A stretch of DNA of 64,000 bases, taken from positions 3,038,001 to 3,102,000 of the forward strand of contig CP069418.1 in assembly GCA_017569305.1 (NCBI GenBank), given 5' to 3'. A program made the position numbers and the translations under genes. The notes below the pieces were generated by a model, which worked only from the letters and a program-made list of their open reading frames with translations, ran no database searches and was not told the DNA's origin. Below are positions 1-7,429 of this stretch, piece after piece (within the stretch, counting starts at the first letter, position 1; each line of letters opens with the position of its first letter). Origin of the DNA: Clostridiales bacterium FE2011. Lineage in GTDB: Bacteria; Bacillota; Clostridia; Christensenellales; Aristaeellaceae.

Positions 1-61
1 AAGACCAGGCGTCATATTCACCGGTTAATCCGGATTGATTCCACATTTCTTCTGCTGTCAT
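1..61 (-). CDS. 5' end of a gene cut by the window edge
   Basis: Reading the minus strand from 61 gives an ATG with an AGGAG ribosome-binding site 8 bases upstream, followed by 20 open codons (MTAEEMWNQSGL, then TGEYDAWS). The W-x-x-S...Y-x-A-W pattern is reminiscent of the N-termini of ASCH-domain proteins of Firmicutes, but 20 residues are too few for a firm call. It is divergent from the MarR gene at 257, so the stretch from 62 to 256 is a shared promoter region. Confidence 0.5.
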   Translation of the reverse strand, partial: MTAEEMWNQSGLTGEYDAWS

Positions 62-202
62 TGTTGATTTCTCCTGATGTTTTTCATAAGGTTCCGCACG
101 GGCGAAACCAGCAATCATCATAGCATGAATACAGGGAAAAAGCGAGGGAACAGCAGACAGATGTATTCTTCTGTCTGTGCAAATAGTTGCAAAATAAAAC
201 AG

Positions 203-231
203 TTGACAAAAACAACTAAAAGGATTATTCT
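203..231 (+). promoter_or_regulatory. Promoter with MarR-type inverted repeat
   Basis: TTGACA (203-208) and TATTCT (226-231) are separated by 17 bases. AGTTG (201-205) and CAACT (213-217) form an inverted repeat over the -35 box, a plausible autoregulatory operator for the downstream MarR protein. Operator assignment is inference. Confidence 0.6.
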
Positions 232-256
232 CTGTCGCATAAAGGAGGCGGGAAGA

Positions 257-697
257 ATGAATCAGGTGAAACAGCTGCGGGAATATACCAGGGAACTGGA
301 ATGTCATCTGGCAAACATGAATCAATCAGACTGCTGCCAGTGCGGTGTGAATACGTCCCAGTGCTTCCTGCTGGTAGAGATTGGCCGAAAACCCGGCATC
401 TGTGTCAAGGATCTGGCTGAGGCTCTGAGGCTGGACAAAAGCGGCATCAGCCGAAGCGTGGAGGAACTGGTTCAGAAAGGTTATGTGAACCGGGAACCGT
501 CGAGGGAAGACAGACGGAGCGTTGTGCTGTCCCTGACAGACAGCGGCAGGGAGCGGTTTGACAGGATTGAGAACGACATGGATATGAAGTTCCGGAAGGT
601 TCTGTCCGGTATTGAAACGGAAAAGCGGGAACAGGTTCTGGAGGCGCTGAGACTCTATAACGAAGCCTGCAGGAAAGCGGAGTGCAAATGCGAATGA
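257..697 (+). CDS. Cysteine-rich MarR-family transcriptional regulator
   Basis: A 146-residue winged-helix regulator. Residues about 48-105 hold the MarR helix-turn-helix and wing (KDLAEALRLDKSGISRSVEEL, then REDRRSVVLSLTDSG), typical of dimeric repressors that bind palindromic operators. It has an unusual number of cysteines: a cluster near residues 26-36 (CCQCG...QC) and three in the last nine residues (CRKAECKCE). These suggest a thiol- or metal-sensing repressor; that is inference. The start at 257 is chosen over an upstream in-frame ATG because AAAGGAGG lies 8 bases before it. It is first in a three-gene unit with the C_GCAxxG_C_C protein and an acetyltransferase. Confidence 0.85.
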   Translation: MNQVKQLREYTRELECHLANMNQSDCCQCGVNTSQCFLLVEIGRKPGICVKDLAEALRLDKSGISRSVEELVQKGYVNREPSREDRRSVVLSLTDSGRERFDRIENDMDMKFRKVLSGIETEKREQVLEALRLYNEACRKAECKCE

Positions 698-1146
698 TAC
701 GTCAGGAAAAAGCAGTTGAGTATTTCAACAGGGGGTTTCACTGCTCACAGGCCGTTCTGGCTGCCTATGCGGATCAGTGCGGCCTGACAGAGGAAAAGGC
801 GCTGAAGCTGGGCGCCTGTTTCGGAAGCGGAATGAGAAAAGGTGAGGTATGCGGTGCCTGTACCGGTGCGCTGATGGTGCTGGGTATCTTATACGGATAC
901 GATGACCCGGAAAATCAAAAAAGCAAGCAGACAGCGGACGAGATGAACGACAGGATGATGGACGGATTTGCCCAAGCCTGCGGATCCTGCCTTTGTAAGG
1001 AAATCCTGGGGTATGATATATCCAAACCGGAAGAGAAACAGCAGGCCCGGGAAAAGAACCTGTTCAGGGAAGTATGCCCGCAGATGGTGAAGAACGCGGT
1101 CAATGTACTGGAAGATATTATCAGGGAGAGACGAGAAAATGGATAA
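688..1146 (+). CDS. C_GCAxxG_C_C family protein
   Basis: A 152-residue member of the C_GCAxxG_C_C family (Pfam/TIGRFAM named after its conserved pattern). Visible family cysteines are in FHCSQAV, GACFGSGMRKGEVCGACTGA, ACGSCLCKEI and REVCPQ. The family is widespread in anaerobes and is usually proposed to be a redox or metal-binding protein; its biochemical role is not established. The start overlaps the MarR stop: ATG 688 has GCGGAG 5 bases upstream, while ATG 694 makes an ATGA overlap and a GTG at 682 is also possible. The overlap implies translational coupling to the regulator. Confidence 0.85.
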   Translation: MRMIRQEKAVEYFNRGFHCSQAVLAAYADQCGLTEEKALKLGACFGSGMRKGEVCGACTGALMVLGILYGYDDPENQKSKQTADEMNDRMMDGFAQACGSCLCKEILGYDISKPEEKQQAREKNLFREVCPQMVKNAVNVLEDIIRERRENG

Positions 1147-1657
1147 CAAACTGACAATCCGGGACGTCCGGACAGAAGACGCGGAAAGACTTGTTGAGAT
1201 TTATGCCCATTACGTTCAGAATACGGCAGTTTCCTTTGAATACGAAGTGCCGACTGTGGAAGAATTCGCAAACAGAATACAGAAGATCAGCGCAAAGTAT
1301 CCTTATGTGGTCTGCCTGGATCAGGATAAAGTGATCGGCTATGCGTATGCCGGCCGGTACAGCCCCAGGGAAGCCTATAACTGGACGGTGACCACCTCCA
1401 TCTATATTGACAAGGATCATCACCGGAAGGGCGCCGGCACTTTACTCTATGCTGCACTGGAAGAAAAACTGCGGGAACGGGGAATTGTCAATCTGCTGGC
1501 TGGAATTGCATATGTGGAAGAAGAGGATGAATACCTGACACATGACAGTGTGTATTTCCATCAAAAGATGGGATATGTTCAGGTGGCTCGGATGATGACC
1601 GTCGGCAAGAAATATGACAGATGGTATGACCTGCTCTGGCTGCAGAAAAAGCTGTAA
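1139..1657 (+). CDS. GNAT N-acetyltransferase, phosphinothricin acetyltransferase-like
   Basis: A 172-residue GNAT acetyltransferase that would transfer acetyl from acetyl-CoA to an amine. The layout (LTIRDVRTEDAERLVEIY at the start, the acetyl-CoA loop HHRKGAGTLL around residues 86-95, and HDSVYFHQKMGY near residue 138) matches the PAT/YncA subgroup that acetylates phosphinothricin or methionine sulfoximine. The ATG at 1139 overlaps the preceding stop by 8 bases and has an AGGGAGAG site upstream, so it is the third gene of the MarR operon. Substrate is unknown. Confidence 0.85.
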   Translation: MDNKLTIRDVRTEDAERLVEIYAHYVQNTAVSFEYEVPTVEEFANRIQKISAKYPYVVCLDQDKVIGYAYAGRYSPREAYNWTVTTSIYIDKDHHRKGAGTLLYAALEEKLRERGIVNLLAGIAYVEEEDEYLTHDSVYFHQKMGYVQVARMMTVGKKYDRWYDLLWLQKKL

Positions 1658-1676
1658 AGCAGCAAAAACCATGCAA

Positions 1677-1717
1677 AAACCCGCTTGGGGAGAAAGATTC
1701 CCAACCGGGTTTGTTTT
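1677..1717. terminator. Bidirectional intrinsic terminator
   Basis: Arms AACCCG-C-TTGGGGA (1678-1691) and TTCCCAA-C-CGGGTT (1698-1711) pair with one C-C mismatch and a 6-base loop. A T-rich run follows on the plus strand, and the A-run at 1675-1679 becomes a T-run on the minus strand, so it can end both the plus operon and the convergent flavin reductase unit. Confidence 0.8.
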
Positions 1718-1729
1718 ATCGGTATATAT

Positions 1730-2311
1730 TTACTTTTTGCCGGAGAACCGGGTCATAGGTTCACCCCATGCACCGAGGTCTGTTCCTTTCCAGCTGAAGT
1801 AGCGGCTGCAGGTGGTTTTGACAGGCGCAATCGAATTCAGCTTATCCAGGGAAGTGCCCTTACCGTTCGCCAGCGTTTCATCCTGCAGTACGTTGCGGAT
1901 GCTGCACAGCATGACCTCGCCGTCATCCTGCTGAATAAAGTCCTTGACTTCCAGTTCAAAGACAACGGGGGAAACGGCCAGAACCGGTACTGGCAGTACG
2001 CTGCCTTTTTCAATTTCAATATCCAGGTTCATTTTTTCCGGGTTATGTCCGTCTGTACATCCCAGATAATCCGCCAGGGGGAGCATTTCTTCCGTAACCA
2101 GATTGGCTGAAAACACCTTCTGCCGGTGAATGTTATCCTTTGTCAGCTTGCTGCCGCCGATGCAGGCCATCACACCCAGTTGCGTGTCCCAGGTATAGCT
2201 GAACCAGCAGAAAAGGCCGAAATCGGCTTTGCCGTTTTCATCATAGGTTCCGTAGAGGAAAAGCGTCTGGGGACAGTAATCGTTCGTAGGAGATAAACTG
2301 ATTTTACTCAT
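1730..2311 (-). CDS. Flavin reductase family protein (flavoredoxin-like)
   Basis: A 193-residue protein of the FMN-binding flavin reductase-like fold. Typical features are the N-terminal segment with NDYCPQTLFLYGT, the central GLFCWFSYTWDTQLGVMAC strand pair and the KLTKDNI...FSANLVTEEMLPLADYLGC stretch that in relatives lines the flavin pocket. Such proteins reduce flavins or serve as flavoredoxins or Old-Yellow-Enzyme partners. It lies 18 bases downstream of a MarR gene with its own AAGGAAAC site, so it is the probable target of that regulator. Its length is normal for the family. Confidence 0.85.
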   Translation of the reverse strand: MSKISLSPTNDYCPQTLFLYGTYDENGKADFGLFCWFSYTWDTQLGVMACIGGSKLTKDNIHRQKVFSANLVTEEMLPLADYLGCTDGHNPEKMNLDIEIEKGSVLPVPVLAVSPVVFELEVKDFIQQDDGEVMLCSIRNVLQDETLANGKGTSLDKLNSIAPVKTTCSRYFSWKGTDLGAWGEPMTRFSGKK

Positions 2312-2329
2312 GGTTGTTTCCTTTCTGAG

Positions 2330-2791
2330 TTATTCGCTCAAGGGAGATTTGTCATTTCTGTCTGCTTCGCGTACGTTGTCCAGCACCCGGAGCAGCATGC
2401 CTTCAAAGGAGGTGATCTCTTCGTCCTCAAACCCCCGGAAGTAGATGCCGGTCATCTCTTCCGACACAGCAGCATACTGTTCTTTGCACTGCTGTGCTTT
2501 CGGACCGAGGAAGATTCGAACCACACGCCGGTCTTCCGTGGAACGGACGCGCTTTACCAGACCGGCGTTCTCCATCCGGTCCAGCATGCTTGTCAGCGTA
2601 CTGTTGGCCAATCCAGTCCGCTGGCCGATCTCATGCGCGGAAAGACCGTCCTGCTGCCAGAGTGCGTCCAGGATTTTTCCCTGCGGGCCGTTAAAGGTAT
2701 CCGCACCGGAAGCATCCAGCAGCTTTTCAAATACACGGCCGCCGATCAGGCGGATCTGGGCGATATAATCACCGCTGCGTGATATTCTCAT
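2330..2791 (-). CDS. MarR-family transcriptional regulator
   Basis: A 153-residue MarR repressor. The winged helix spans about residues 35-100: LSAHEIGQRTGLANSTLTSM is the recognition region and STEDRRVVRIFLG the wing with the conserved D-R-R. The start at 2791 follows GGAGGATAACC; the longer upstream open frame has no site and would run through the promoter. It is cotranscribed with the flavin reductase gene. A palindrome inside the promoter indicates autorepression. No cysteine-sensing motif stands out, and the ligand is unknown. Confidence 0.88.
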   Translation of the reverse strand: MRISRSGDYIAQIRLIGGRVFEKLLDASGADTFNGPQGKILDALWQQDGLSAHEIGQRTGLANSTLTSMLDRMENAGLVKRVRSTEDRRVVRIFLGPKAQQCKEQYAAVSEEMTGIYFRGFEDEEITSFEGMLLRVLDNVREADRNDKSPLSE

Positions 2792-2813
2792 GGTTATCCT
2801 CCTTCCATGTAGA

Positions 2814-2842
2814 ATATTACTATATAGAAATAATATCGTCAA
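2814..2842 (-). promoter_or_regulatory. Promoter with palindromic operator for the MarR/flavin reductase unit
   Basis: On the minus strand TTGACG (2842-2837), a 17-base spacer and TAATAT (2819-2814) form a strong promoter. The sequence ATATTA...TAATAT around an 11-base centre is an inverted repeat that overlaps the -10 box, the usual place for a MarR operator. Confidence 0.65.
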
Positions 2843-2984
2843 GTCCTTTCTGAAAAAGAGAGATAAACTTTTGAAAAAACCGTTGACCCGAACACGGTGT
2901 CGCGGTTTACAGTGATTTCGGCGGAGAGAATTGAACGCTGTGATCCTCCGGCCGGAAGCATAAGAAAGGGAAAAGGTGAATGGT

Positions 2985-3431
2985 ATGAGTCTCGAATTCA
3001 GGAAAGCAGGCACGTCAGACGTGCCGGTGCTGAACAGCCTGTCCAAACAGGCATTTGACACGGATGTTGAAGTCGGTGGCACTTCGACAGGAGGGCCTCC
3101 CGGATATATGTCCGTTCCGTTTCATATGAAGATGGCGAGGACAGGCCATCTGTATAAGCTTACGGAAAACGGCCTGATTATTGGCGGAGCTCTTCTGTTT
3201 CAGGATGGGGCGGAGCTGAATGTCGGCAGGATATTTATCAATCCGGAACACTTCCGCAAGGGATATGGGCTCCGGATGATGGAAGCTATTGAGGATATGT
3301 TCACAAATGTGAAGGTATTTACGCTGGATACGCCTGTATGGAACATCCGGACCAATGCTTTTTATACAAAGCTGGGCTATACGGAAGTGAGGCGCGACGG
3401 AGACTTTATCTATTATGCCAAACGGCGGTAA
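2985..3431 (+). CDS. GNAT N-acetyltransferase
   Basis: A 148-residue GNAT-fold protein. Residues about 80-105 (GRIFINPEHFRKGYGLRMMEAIE) hold the acetyl-CoA pyrophosphate loop, and residues 120-135 (TPVWNIRTNAFYTKLGYTE) the C-terminal alpha4/beta7 element typical of the family. The start at 2985 follows AAGGTGA by 6 bases; an upstream GTG at 2976 is less likely. It lies alone on the plus strand between divergent and convergent neighbours and ends at a bidirectional terminator. The substrate cannot be predicted. Confidence 0.8.
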   Translation: MSLEFRKAGTSDVPVLNSLSKQAFDTDVEVGGTSTGGPPGYMSVPFHMKMARTGHLYKLTENGLIIGGALLFQDGAELNVGRIFINPEHFRKGYGLRMMEAIEDMFTNVKVFTLDTPVWNIRTNAFYTKLGYTEVRRDGDFIYYAKRR

Positions 3432-3445
3432 ACTGAAGCATATGA

Positions 3446-3476
3446 AAGAAGACCCGGATTTTGATCCGGGTCTTTC
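3446..3476. terminator. Bidirectional intrinsic terminator
   Basis: Perfect 11-base arms AAGACCCGGAT (3449-3459) and ATCCGGGTCTT (3464-3474) with a TTTG loop separate the convergent genes ending at 3431 and 3492. T-runs are short on both sides. Confidence 0.75.
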
Positions 3477-3491
3477 CATATCAGCCTGTGG

Positions 3492-3929
3492 TCAGCAGAT
3501 GAGCCGAAGCTCTTCCATGTTGTTTTCAAAAACGCCTGTTTTCCGGAAACCAACAGATTCATACAGTTTTTTCGCGTTGACGTTGCCGGGAATGACGCCG
3601 GTGTAGATTTCCTGCGCATGGAAACGTTCCTTCAGGAATGCGATACCGAGTTCCAGCGCTTTTCGCCCATAGCCTTTATGCTGATGTTTCCGGTCGATCA
3701 GCAGTTTCCATAGGGTGTAGTACTGCTTGGTTTCATAATAACCCATCATGATGAAGCCGACGATTTCCTGATCACTGTAAACCGCGAAAGGGAAGGCAGT
3801 CTCCTGATAAACATAGGCCTGAGCCAGGGATTCCGCGGTGGTGGAAACATAGCCGGTCTGGTCATCGTTGATTTTCAGACTGAGCACTTCATCCAGATTG
3901 TCCTGTGTGACAGGTTTGATCTGTACCAT
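3492..3929 (-). CDS. GNAT acetyltransferase, spermine/spermidine (BltD-like)
   Basis: A 145-residue acetyltransferase resembling BltD/PaiA-type polyamine acetyltransferases of Firmicutes: VQIKPVTQDNLDEVLSLK start, YYETKQYYTLWKLLIDRKHQHKGYGRKAL across the acetyl-CoA loop (QHKGYG near residue 84), and NVNAKKLYESVGFRKTG near the end. Polyamine acetylation is the known role of the closest characterised relatives; here it is inference. Start codon follows GGAGG by 5 bases. It is the last gene of the long minus-strand series and ends at the terminator at 3446-3476. Confidence 0.8.
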   Translation of the reverse strand: MVQIKPVTQDNLDEVLSLKINDDQTGYVSTTAESLAQAYVYQETAFPFAVYSDQEIVGFIMMGYYETKQYYTLWKLLIDRKHQHKGYGRKALELGIAFLKERFHAQEIYTGVIPGNVNAKKLYESVGFRKTGVFENNMEELRLIC

Positions 3930-3956
3930 CTGTTCCTCCGAAAAAATGTATATTCG

Positions 3957-4628
3957 TTACCTGAGTGTACCGCCATGGAAGGTGCATTCATATACCTTTA
4001 TTTCGCCCCGGTAGATTTCCTCATATCCCTGGAACCAGGTAAAATCACCCGTTACCTTGCAGCGGTAGGTATATTCTCCGGCCTGATAGTATTCCGGCCC
4101 CCGGTAGGGCATTTTCCGGTCGGCATGACGAAGAGCTTCCTTCAGGAAATTCCCGCTGAAGCTGTCATCCAGCACCCTGCCCATATAGTTCATTGCATAC
4201 ACAGCGGTTCCATCGTGCCAAACGGCTTCTTCCCCGGCAAACTGTTCTCCGCCGACGTATGTGTCGTGATACAGATAACGGCCGTTTTCATACCTGAAAT
4301 CGTGGGATTGGGGACGGGTGGAATCCACCTCGTTCTGAAACGCGGCATAGGTGTTCACGTTGGCTTCCAGCCGGAATGCAATCAGCTCTTCCATGTCGGA
4401 GTCCTGTTTCGCAGCAGGGCGGACAGCACAGTCCTGATCCTTTACCAGGTAATCCACGCTGACGTTGAGCAGATTGCTGATCTGGATCAGGTTGAAGATG
4501 TCCGGATAGACCTGTCCGGCTTCCCATTTGGCAACTGCCTGCCTGGAGACTCCTGTTTTTTCCGCCAGTTCTTCCTGCGTCAGGCCTTTATTTTTCCTGA
4601 GCAGCTGCAGTTTTTCAGAAAAGATCAT
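3957..4628 (-). CDS. Xre-family regulator with C-terminal DUF5680 domain
   Basis: A 223-residue protein. Residues 3-60 are a Cro/C1 helix-turn-helix (LRKNKGLTQEELAEKTGVSR then QAVAKWEAGQVYPD). The remaining 140 residues (MEELIAFRLEANVNTYA onward, with YLYHDTYVGGEQFAGEEAV and FTWFQGYEEIYRGEIKVYEC) match the DUF5680 module often found behind such DNA-binding domains; it probably binds a small ligand, but function is unproven. ATG 4628 is chosen because GAGG is 8 bases upstream; an earlier ATG overlaps that site. It sits 102 bases after the preceding gene, so it may have its own promoter. Confidence 0.85.
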   Translation of the reverse strand: MIFSEKLQLLRKNKGLTQEELAEKTGVSRQAVAKWEAGQVYPDIFNLIQISNLLNVSVDYLVKDQDCAVRPAAKQDSDMEELIAFRLEANVNTYAAFQNEVDSTRPQSHDFRYENGRYLYHDTYVGGEQFAGEEAVWHDGTAVYAMNYMGRVLDDSFSGNFLKEALRHADRKMPYRGPEYYQAGEYTYRCKVTGDFTWFQGYEEIYRGEIKVYECTFHGGTLR

Positions 4629-4730
4629 TTTCATCACCTCGGGAACAGGGTAACAGGTTTAGCGTTGCTTTCACATCAATCAACAGTAGCAATTTTGCTG
4701 CTTCGGCTATACAAAATGTGAATCTGATCA

Positions 4731-5219
4731 TTACAGTTCTTTTGACAGAAGCCAGAAACCTTCGTCAGGAGCCGGATTCATGCTTTCGTCCATGGCGCAG
4801 GGATCTGAATAGCAGTCCTTGATTTTTACGGTAAACCCAAGCCGGTGATACAGCCTGATGTTCTGTTCCTCTTCCGGACCGACACCGATGGTGACACGCC
4901 GGAAACCGGCGGATTTCAGATCAGCGACGACGGTTTTCATCAGTTTGCTGCCGAGCCCCTGACCACGGTATTCCTTCCGGATCCTGAATGCACACAGATA
5001 AGCAGTGGAGCTCCCATCTGCGAAATCATGATCCGCTTCTATATTCCGGAAAGCATACAGCTCCCCGATCAGCTCTCCCTCATGCTCCAGCGTCCAGAAA
5101 TCAGCATTTCCGGAGCTGATATTCTGATAGAAGAACCGGGCTGTAGGCGAGGCTGCATTCACGTCCAGATAATCCCATAGCTTCAGCATTTCTTCACCGG
5201 AAGCTTTTCTGATTAACAT
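4731..5219 (-). CDS. GNAT N-acetyltransferase
   Basis: A 162-residue GNAT protein. The core is AYLCAFRIRKEYRGQGLGSKL (acetyl-CoA loop, YRGQGLGS near residue 86) with the downstream FRRVTIGVGPEEEQNIRLYHRLGFT element. A GAGGG site lies 6 bases before the ATG. It follows the TrmO-like gene by 12 bases in the same operon. Substrate unknown. Confidence 0.82.
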   Translation of the reverse strand: MLIRKASGEEMLKLWDYLDVNAASPTARFFYQNISSGNADFWTLEHEGELIGELYAFRNIEADHDFADGSSTAYLCAFRIRKEYRGQGLGSKLMKTVVADLKSAGFRRVTIGVGPEEEQNIRLYHRLGFTVKIKDCYSDPCAMDESMNPAPDEGFWLLSKEL

Positions 5220-5231
5220 ATTTTCCCTCGC

Positions 5232-5687
5232 TTAAAAGTAATGCTCCATCAGACGGTCCACCCACTCGGGAACGACAGCCTCTTTTCTGTCATAGACGGG
5301 ATAATAGGGCTTGATATCCAGAACCGGGGTACCATTGACAGCGTCAAGGCCCTTCACGGTAAGCGTACGGTCCGAGACAGAGACGATTTCGACAGACGTC
5401 ATCCCGATGTGGTTAGGCCTGTCTTTTGCCCTTTGGGAGAAAATGCCCACCTTGGGCATATCTTCCCGGTTCTGCGGACGTCTCTGCAGATGCTTTTCCT
5501 TCACATACTGCGCCTGATCCAGATAATACAGGATAATCGCATGGGAGAATTGTTCCAGTCCGGACAGGCCGCCTGCATATTGTTCCTCAAGCGTTATGGA
5601 TGAGACGTTTTCGCCCCAGGCAGTATCCTTTTTCTCCGAAACGGCGTTTTCCACCCGGCCGATGGGCATCATTTCAATTGATTTCAT
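5232..5687 (-). CDS. TrmO-like SAM-dependent methyltransferase (TsaA/VirR fold)
   Basis: A 151-residue TsaA-like beta-barrel protein. TrmO methylates N6-threonylcarbamoyladenosine-37 in tRNA. The family motif normally read as S-P-x-R-P-N-P-I-G is here AKDRPNHIGMTS, with His replacing the second Pro, and GLDAVNGTPVLDIKPYYPVYD matches the second signature. It lacks the extra C-terminal domain of the E. coli enzyme, as many Firmicute homologues do. The changed residues and the location in a run of detoxification genes leave open another SAM-dependent role. Confidence 0.75.
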   Translation of the reverse strand: MKSIEMMPIGRVENAVSEKKDTAWGENVSSITLEEQYAGGLSGLEQFSHAIILYYLDQAQYVKEKHLQRRPQNREDMPKVGIFSQRAKDRPNHIGMTSVEIVSVSDRTLTVKGLDAVNGTPVLDIKPYYPVYDRKEAVVPEWVDRLMEHYF

Positions 5688-5705
5688 TTTGTCAGATTCC
5701 TTGCT

Positions 5706-6485
5706 TTATTCTTTTCCTGTGCTGAAGGCAATGCAGTCCAGAATATACCGGATGAGCAGGTCTCCGTAATTCGCATTTCCCCATTGCCAGGAAGGGTCGT
5801 TTTCACTGAGCGGATGCTTGTCGGAAACCATCAGGGCAACAGCGTTCCGGATTCCATACAGGTTGCACAGGTTAACCAGCGCGGAGGCTTCCATGTCCAC
5901 AGCTGCACAGCCGATGTCGCGCCAGAACTGTTCCTTGCCGTAGGTCTGCCGGTAAACCGCGTCGGTGGTTACGGTTGGCTCCCGAAATACCCGAAAGCCT
6001 TTTTCCTGAAAGAAGGAAGCGAGCGTATCGAAAGGGAAGGGAGGGGTGACCTGCGCAAAGCCGGGATCCTCCAGATAATGCCGGGAGGTCCCTTCCTCAC
6101 TCCATACTTTATCGGGAAGGATGATATCCCCTACGGACAGATGACCTGCAAAGCCACCGCACAGCCCCACCAGGAGCACTTCCTTCACGCCAAGAACGTG
6201 CAGCGTTTCAACGGTGCAGGCAATCTGCGGTGCCGCATAGCCTCCGTGGAGAAAACAAACATCGTTATGTCCCTCTATTCCAAGCACCTCGGAGTGGGTG
6301 ATGAATCCGGGCAGCTTCTCCATGAGCTGTTGACAGGAATAATGCTCCTTCAGTACCGGCAGGCCTTTTCCCAGACAAAAAACAACCGCCCTGGCAGGGA
6401 GCACAGGAATTTTCATGCCGGGGTATTTGCTATCAATCTGTTTTCCGGGACTGAGAATGGGTTCCCCGGGGGTATACCATGACAT
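5706..6485 (-). CDS. Nucleoside phosphorylase
   Basis: A 259-residue member of the PNP/UDP phosphorylase family I. The fold signatures are CTVETLHVLGVKEVLLVGLCGGFAGHLSVGDI (phosphate loop region, about residues 90-120), TVTTDAVYR, and DIGCAAVDMEASALVNLCNLY, whose MEAS segment binds the ribose in uridine and purine phosphorylases, followed by VALMVSDKHPLSE. Product specificity cannot be read from sequence alone. ATG 6485 is preferred over an upstream GTG because GGGAG lies 8 bases before it. It is 26 bases after the epimerase gene, in the same operon. Confidence 0.85.
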   Translation of the reverse strand: MSWYTPGEPILSPGKQIDSKYPGMKIPVLPARAVVFCLGKGLPVLKEHYSCQQLMEKLPGFITHSEVLGIEGHNDVCFLHGGYAAPQIACTVETLHVLGVKEVLLVGLCGGFAGHLSVGDIILPDKVWSEEGTSRHYLEDPGFAQVTPPFPFDTLASFFQEKGFRVFREPTVTTDAVYRQTYGKEQFWRDIGCAAVDMEASALVNLCNLYGIRNAVALMVSDKHPLSENDPSWQWGNANYGDLLIRYILDCIAFSTGKE

Positions 6486-6511
6486 GATTTTCACTCCCTT
6501 CCGGTAAATGA

Positions 6512-7387
6512 TCAGGTGTCCTGCCGCAGGACCTCAATATAGTAGTCCAGCAGTTCAAAAATCCAGTCATGAAGCCGGGAAAAACGGAAGCCCAGCGACG
6601 CAGCCAGATCCGTGTTAATGCTGTATTCCGGTTCCCCGTTATAGGGTGCCGCGTCACCGCCGGCGTTCAGAACTGCCTTTTTCCCGGTCTTTTGTTCAAC
6701 ATAATCCAGAATCTCCCGGATGGAGATTGTGCCTTCCGAACAGCCGTTGACGACACCCCTGAATGGCTTTTCAGCCAGGAATGCCATGAATTTTCCGGCC
6801 TCATCGGAACGGATAAAACCCATCCGGCAGTCCAGGTTGTCGACATACATGGGGATGGATTTCATGACGTGCTCAATATAGAACAGCAGCCGCTTTGTAT
6901 AATCATCTTTCCCGATGACGAAAGGATAGCGCACGGCAATCCAGTTCCGATCCGGATACTTCTGCCACAGGGCGCATTCCGCCTGCCGCTTGATCTCGTC
7001 ATAGGGGAAATCCGGCCGGCTGCACCAGATCAGTTCCTTTGCGGTTCCGTCAAAATCAGATTCCACTGTGTTGATATGCTTCGGATTATACACGGCGGTG
7101 GTGGACATGTGGATGTACCGGCCGAAGTCCGCTGCTTCCATGAGGGATCGTATATCATTGGAACAGTAGGCCAGTTTGTCGATAATGACGTCGAAGTGAC
7201 GGCCTGACAATGTGCTTCGGAGGCTTTGGGCATCGATCCTGTCAAGGGTGAGCCGTTTTACCCTGCTGCCGAAACTGTCAGCAGACAGGCCGCGTGTTGC
7301 GATCGTGACCTCGTGTCCGGAATTCAGAAGCTCCTCAACCATGGGAATGCCGAAGAACCTCGTACCACCGATTACCAGAACGTTCAT
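6512..7387 (-). CDS. NAD-dependent epimerase/dehydratase family protein
   Basis: A 291-residue extended short-chain dehydrogenase. The N-terminal NVLVIGGTRFFGIPMVEELL is the Rossmann dinucleotide loop (variant GGTRFFG, common in the isoflavone reductase/CsrA-like epimerases), followed by VTIATRG. A conserved SST-like segment (HMSTTAVYN) is seen near residue 100, and PYDEIKRQAE stands in place of the YxxxK motif, here Y-D-E-I-K, so catalysis is plausible. ATG 7387 follows GGAG by 8 bases. The substrate, probably a nucleotide sugar or small carbonyl compound, is unknown. Confidence 0.8.
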   Translation of the reverse strand: MNVLVIGGTRFFGIPMVEELLNSGHEVTIATRGLSADSFGSRVKRLTLDRIDAQSLRSTLSGRHFDVIIDKLAYCSNDIRSLMEAADFGRYIHMSTTAVYNPKHINTVESDFDGTAKELIWCSRPDFPYDEIKRQAECALWQKYPDRNWIAVRYPFVIGKDDYTKRLLFYIEHVMKSIPMYVDNLDCRMGFIRSDEAGKFMAFLAEKPFRGVVNGCSEGTISIREILDYVEQKTGKKAVLNAGGDAAPYNGEPEYSINTDLAASLGFRFSRLHDWIFELLDYYIEVLRQDT

Positions 7388-7429
7388 TTCGCTGTCTCCG
7401 TTGCGCAAAGAATCAGATTCCGGGATGAA

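Noticed and set aside
77..256. N-terminal extension of the MarR frame
   Set aside because: No ribosome-binding site; contains the promoter; the GGAGG-preceded ATG at 257 gives a normal MarR length.
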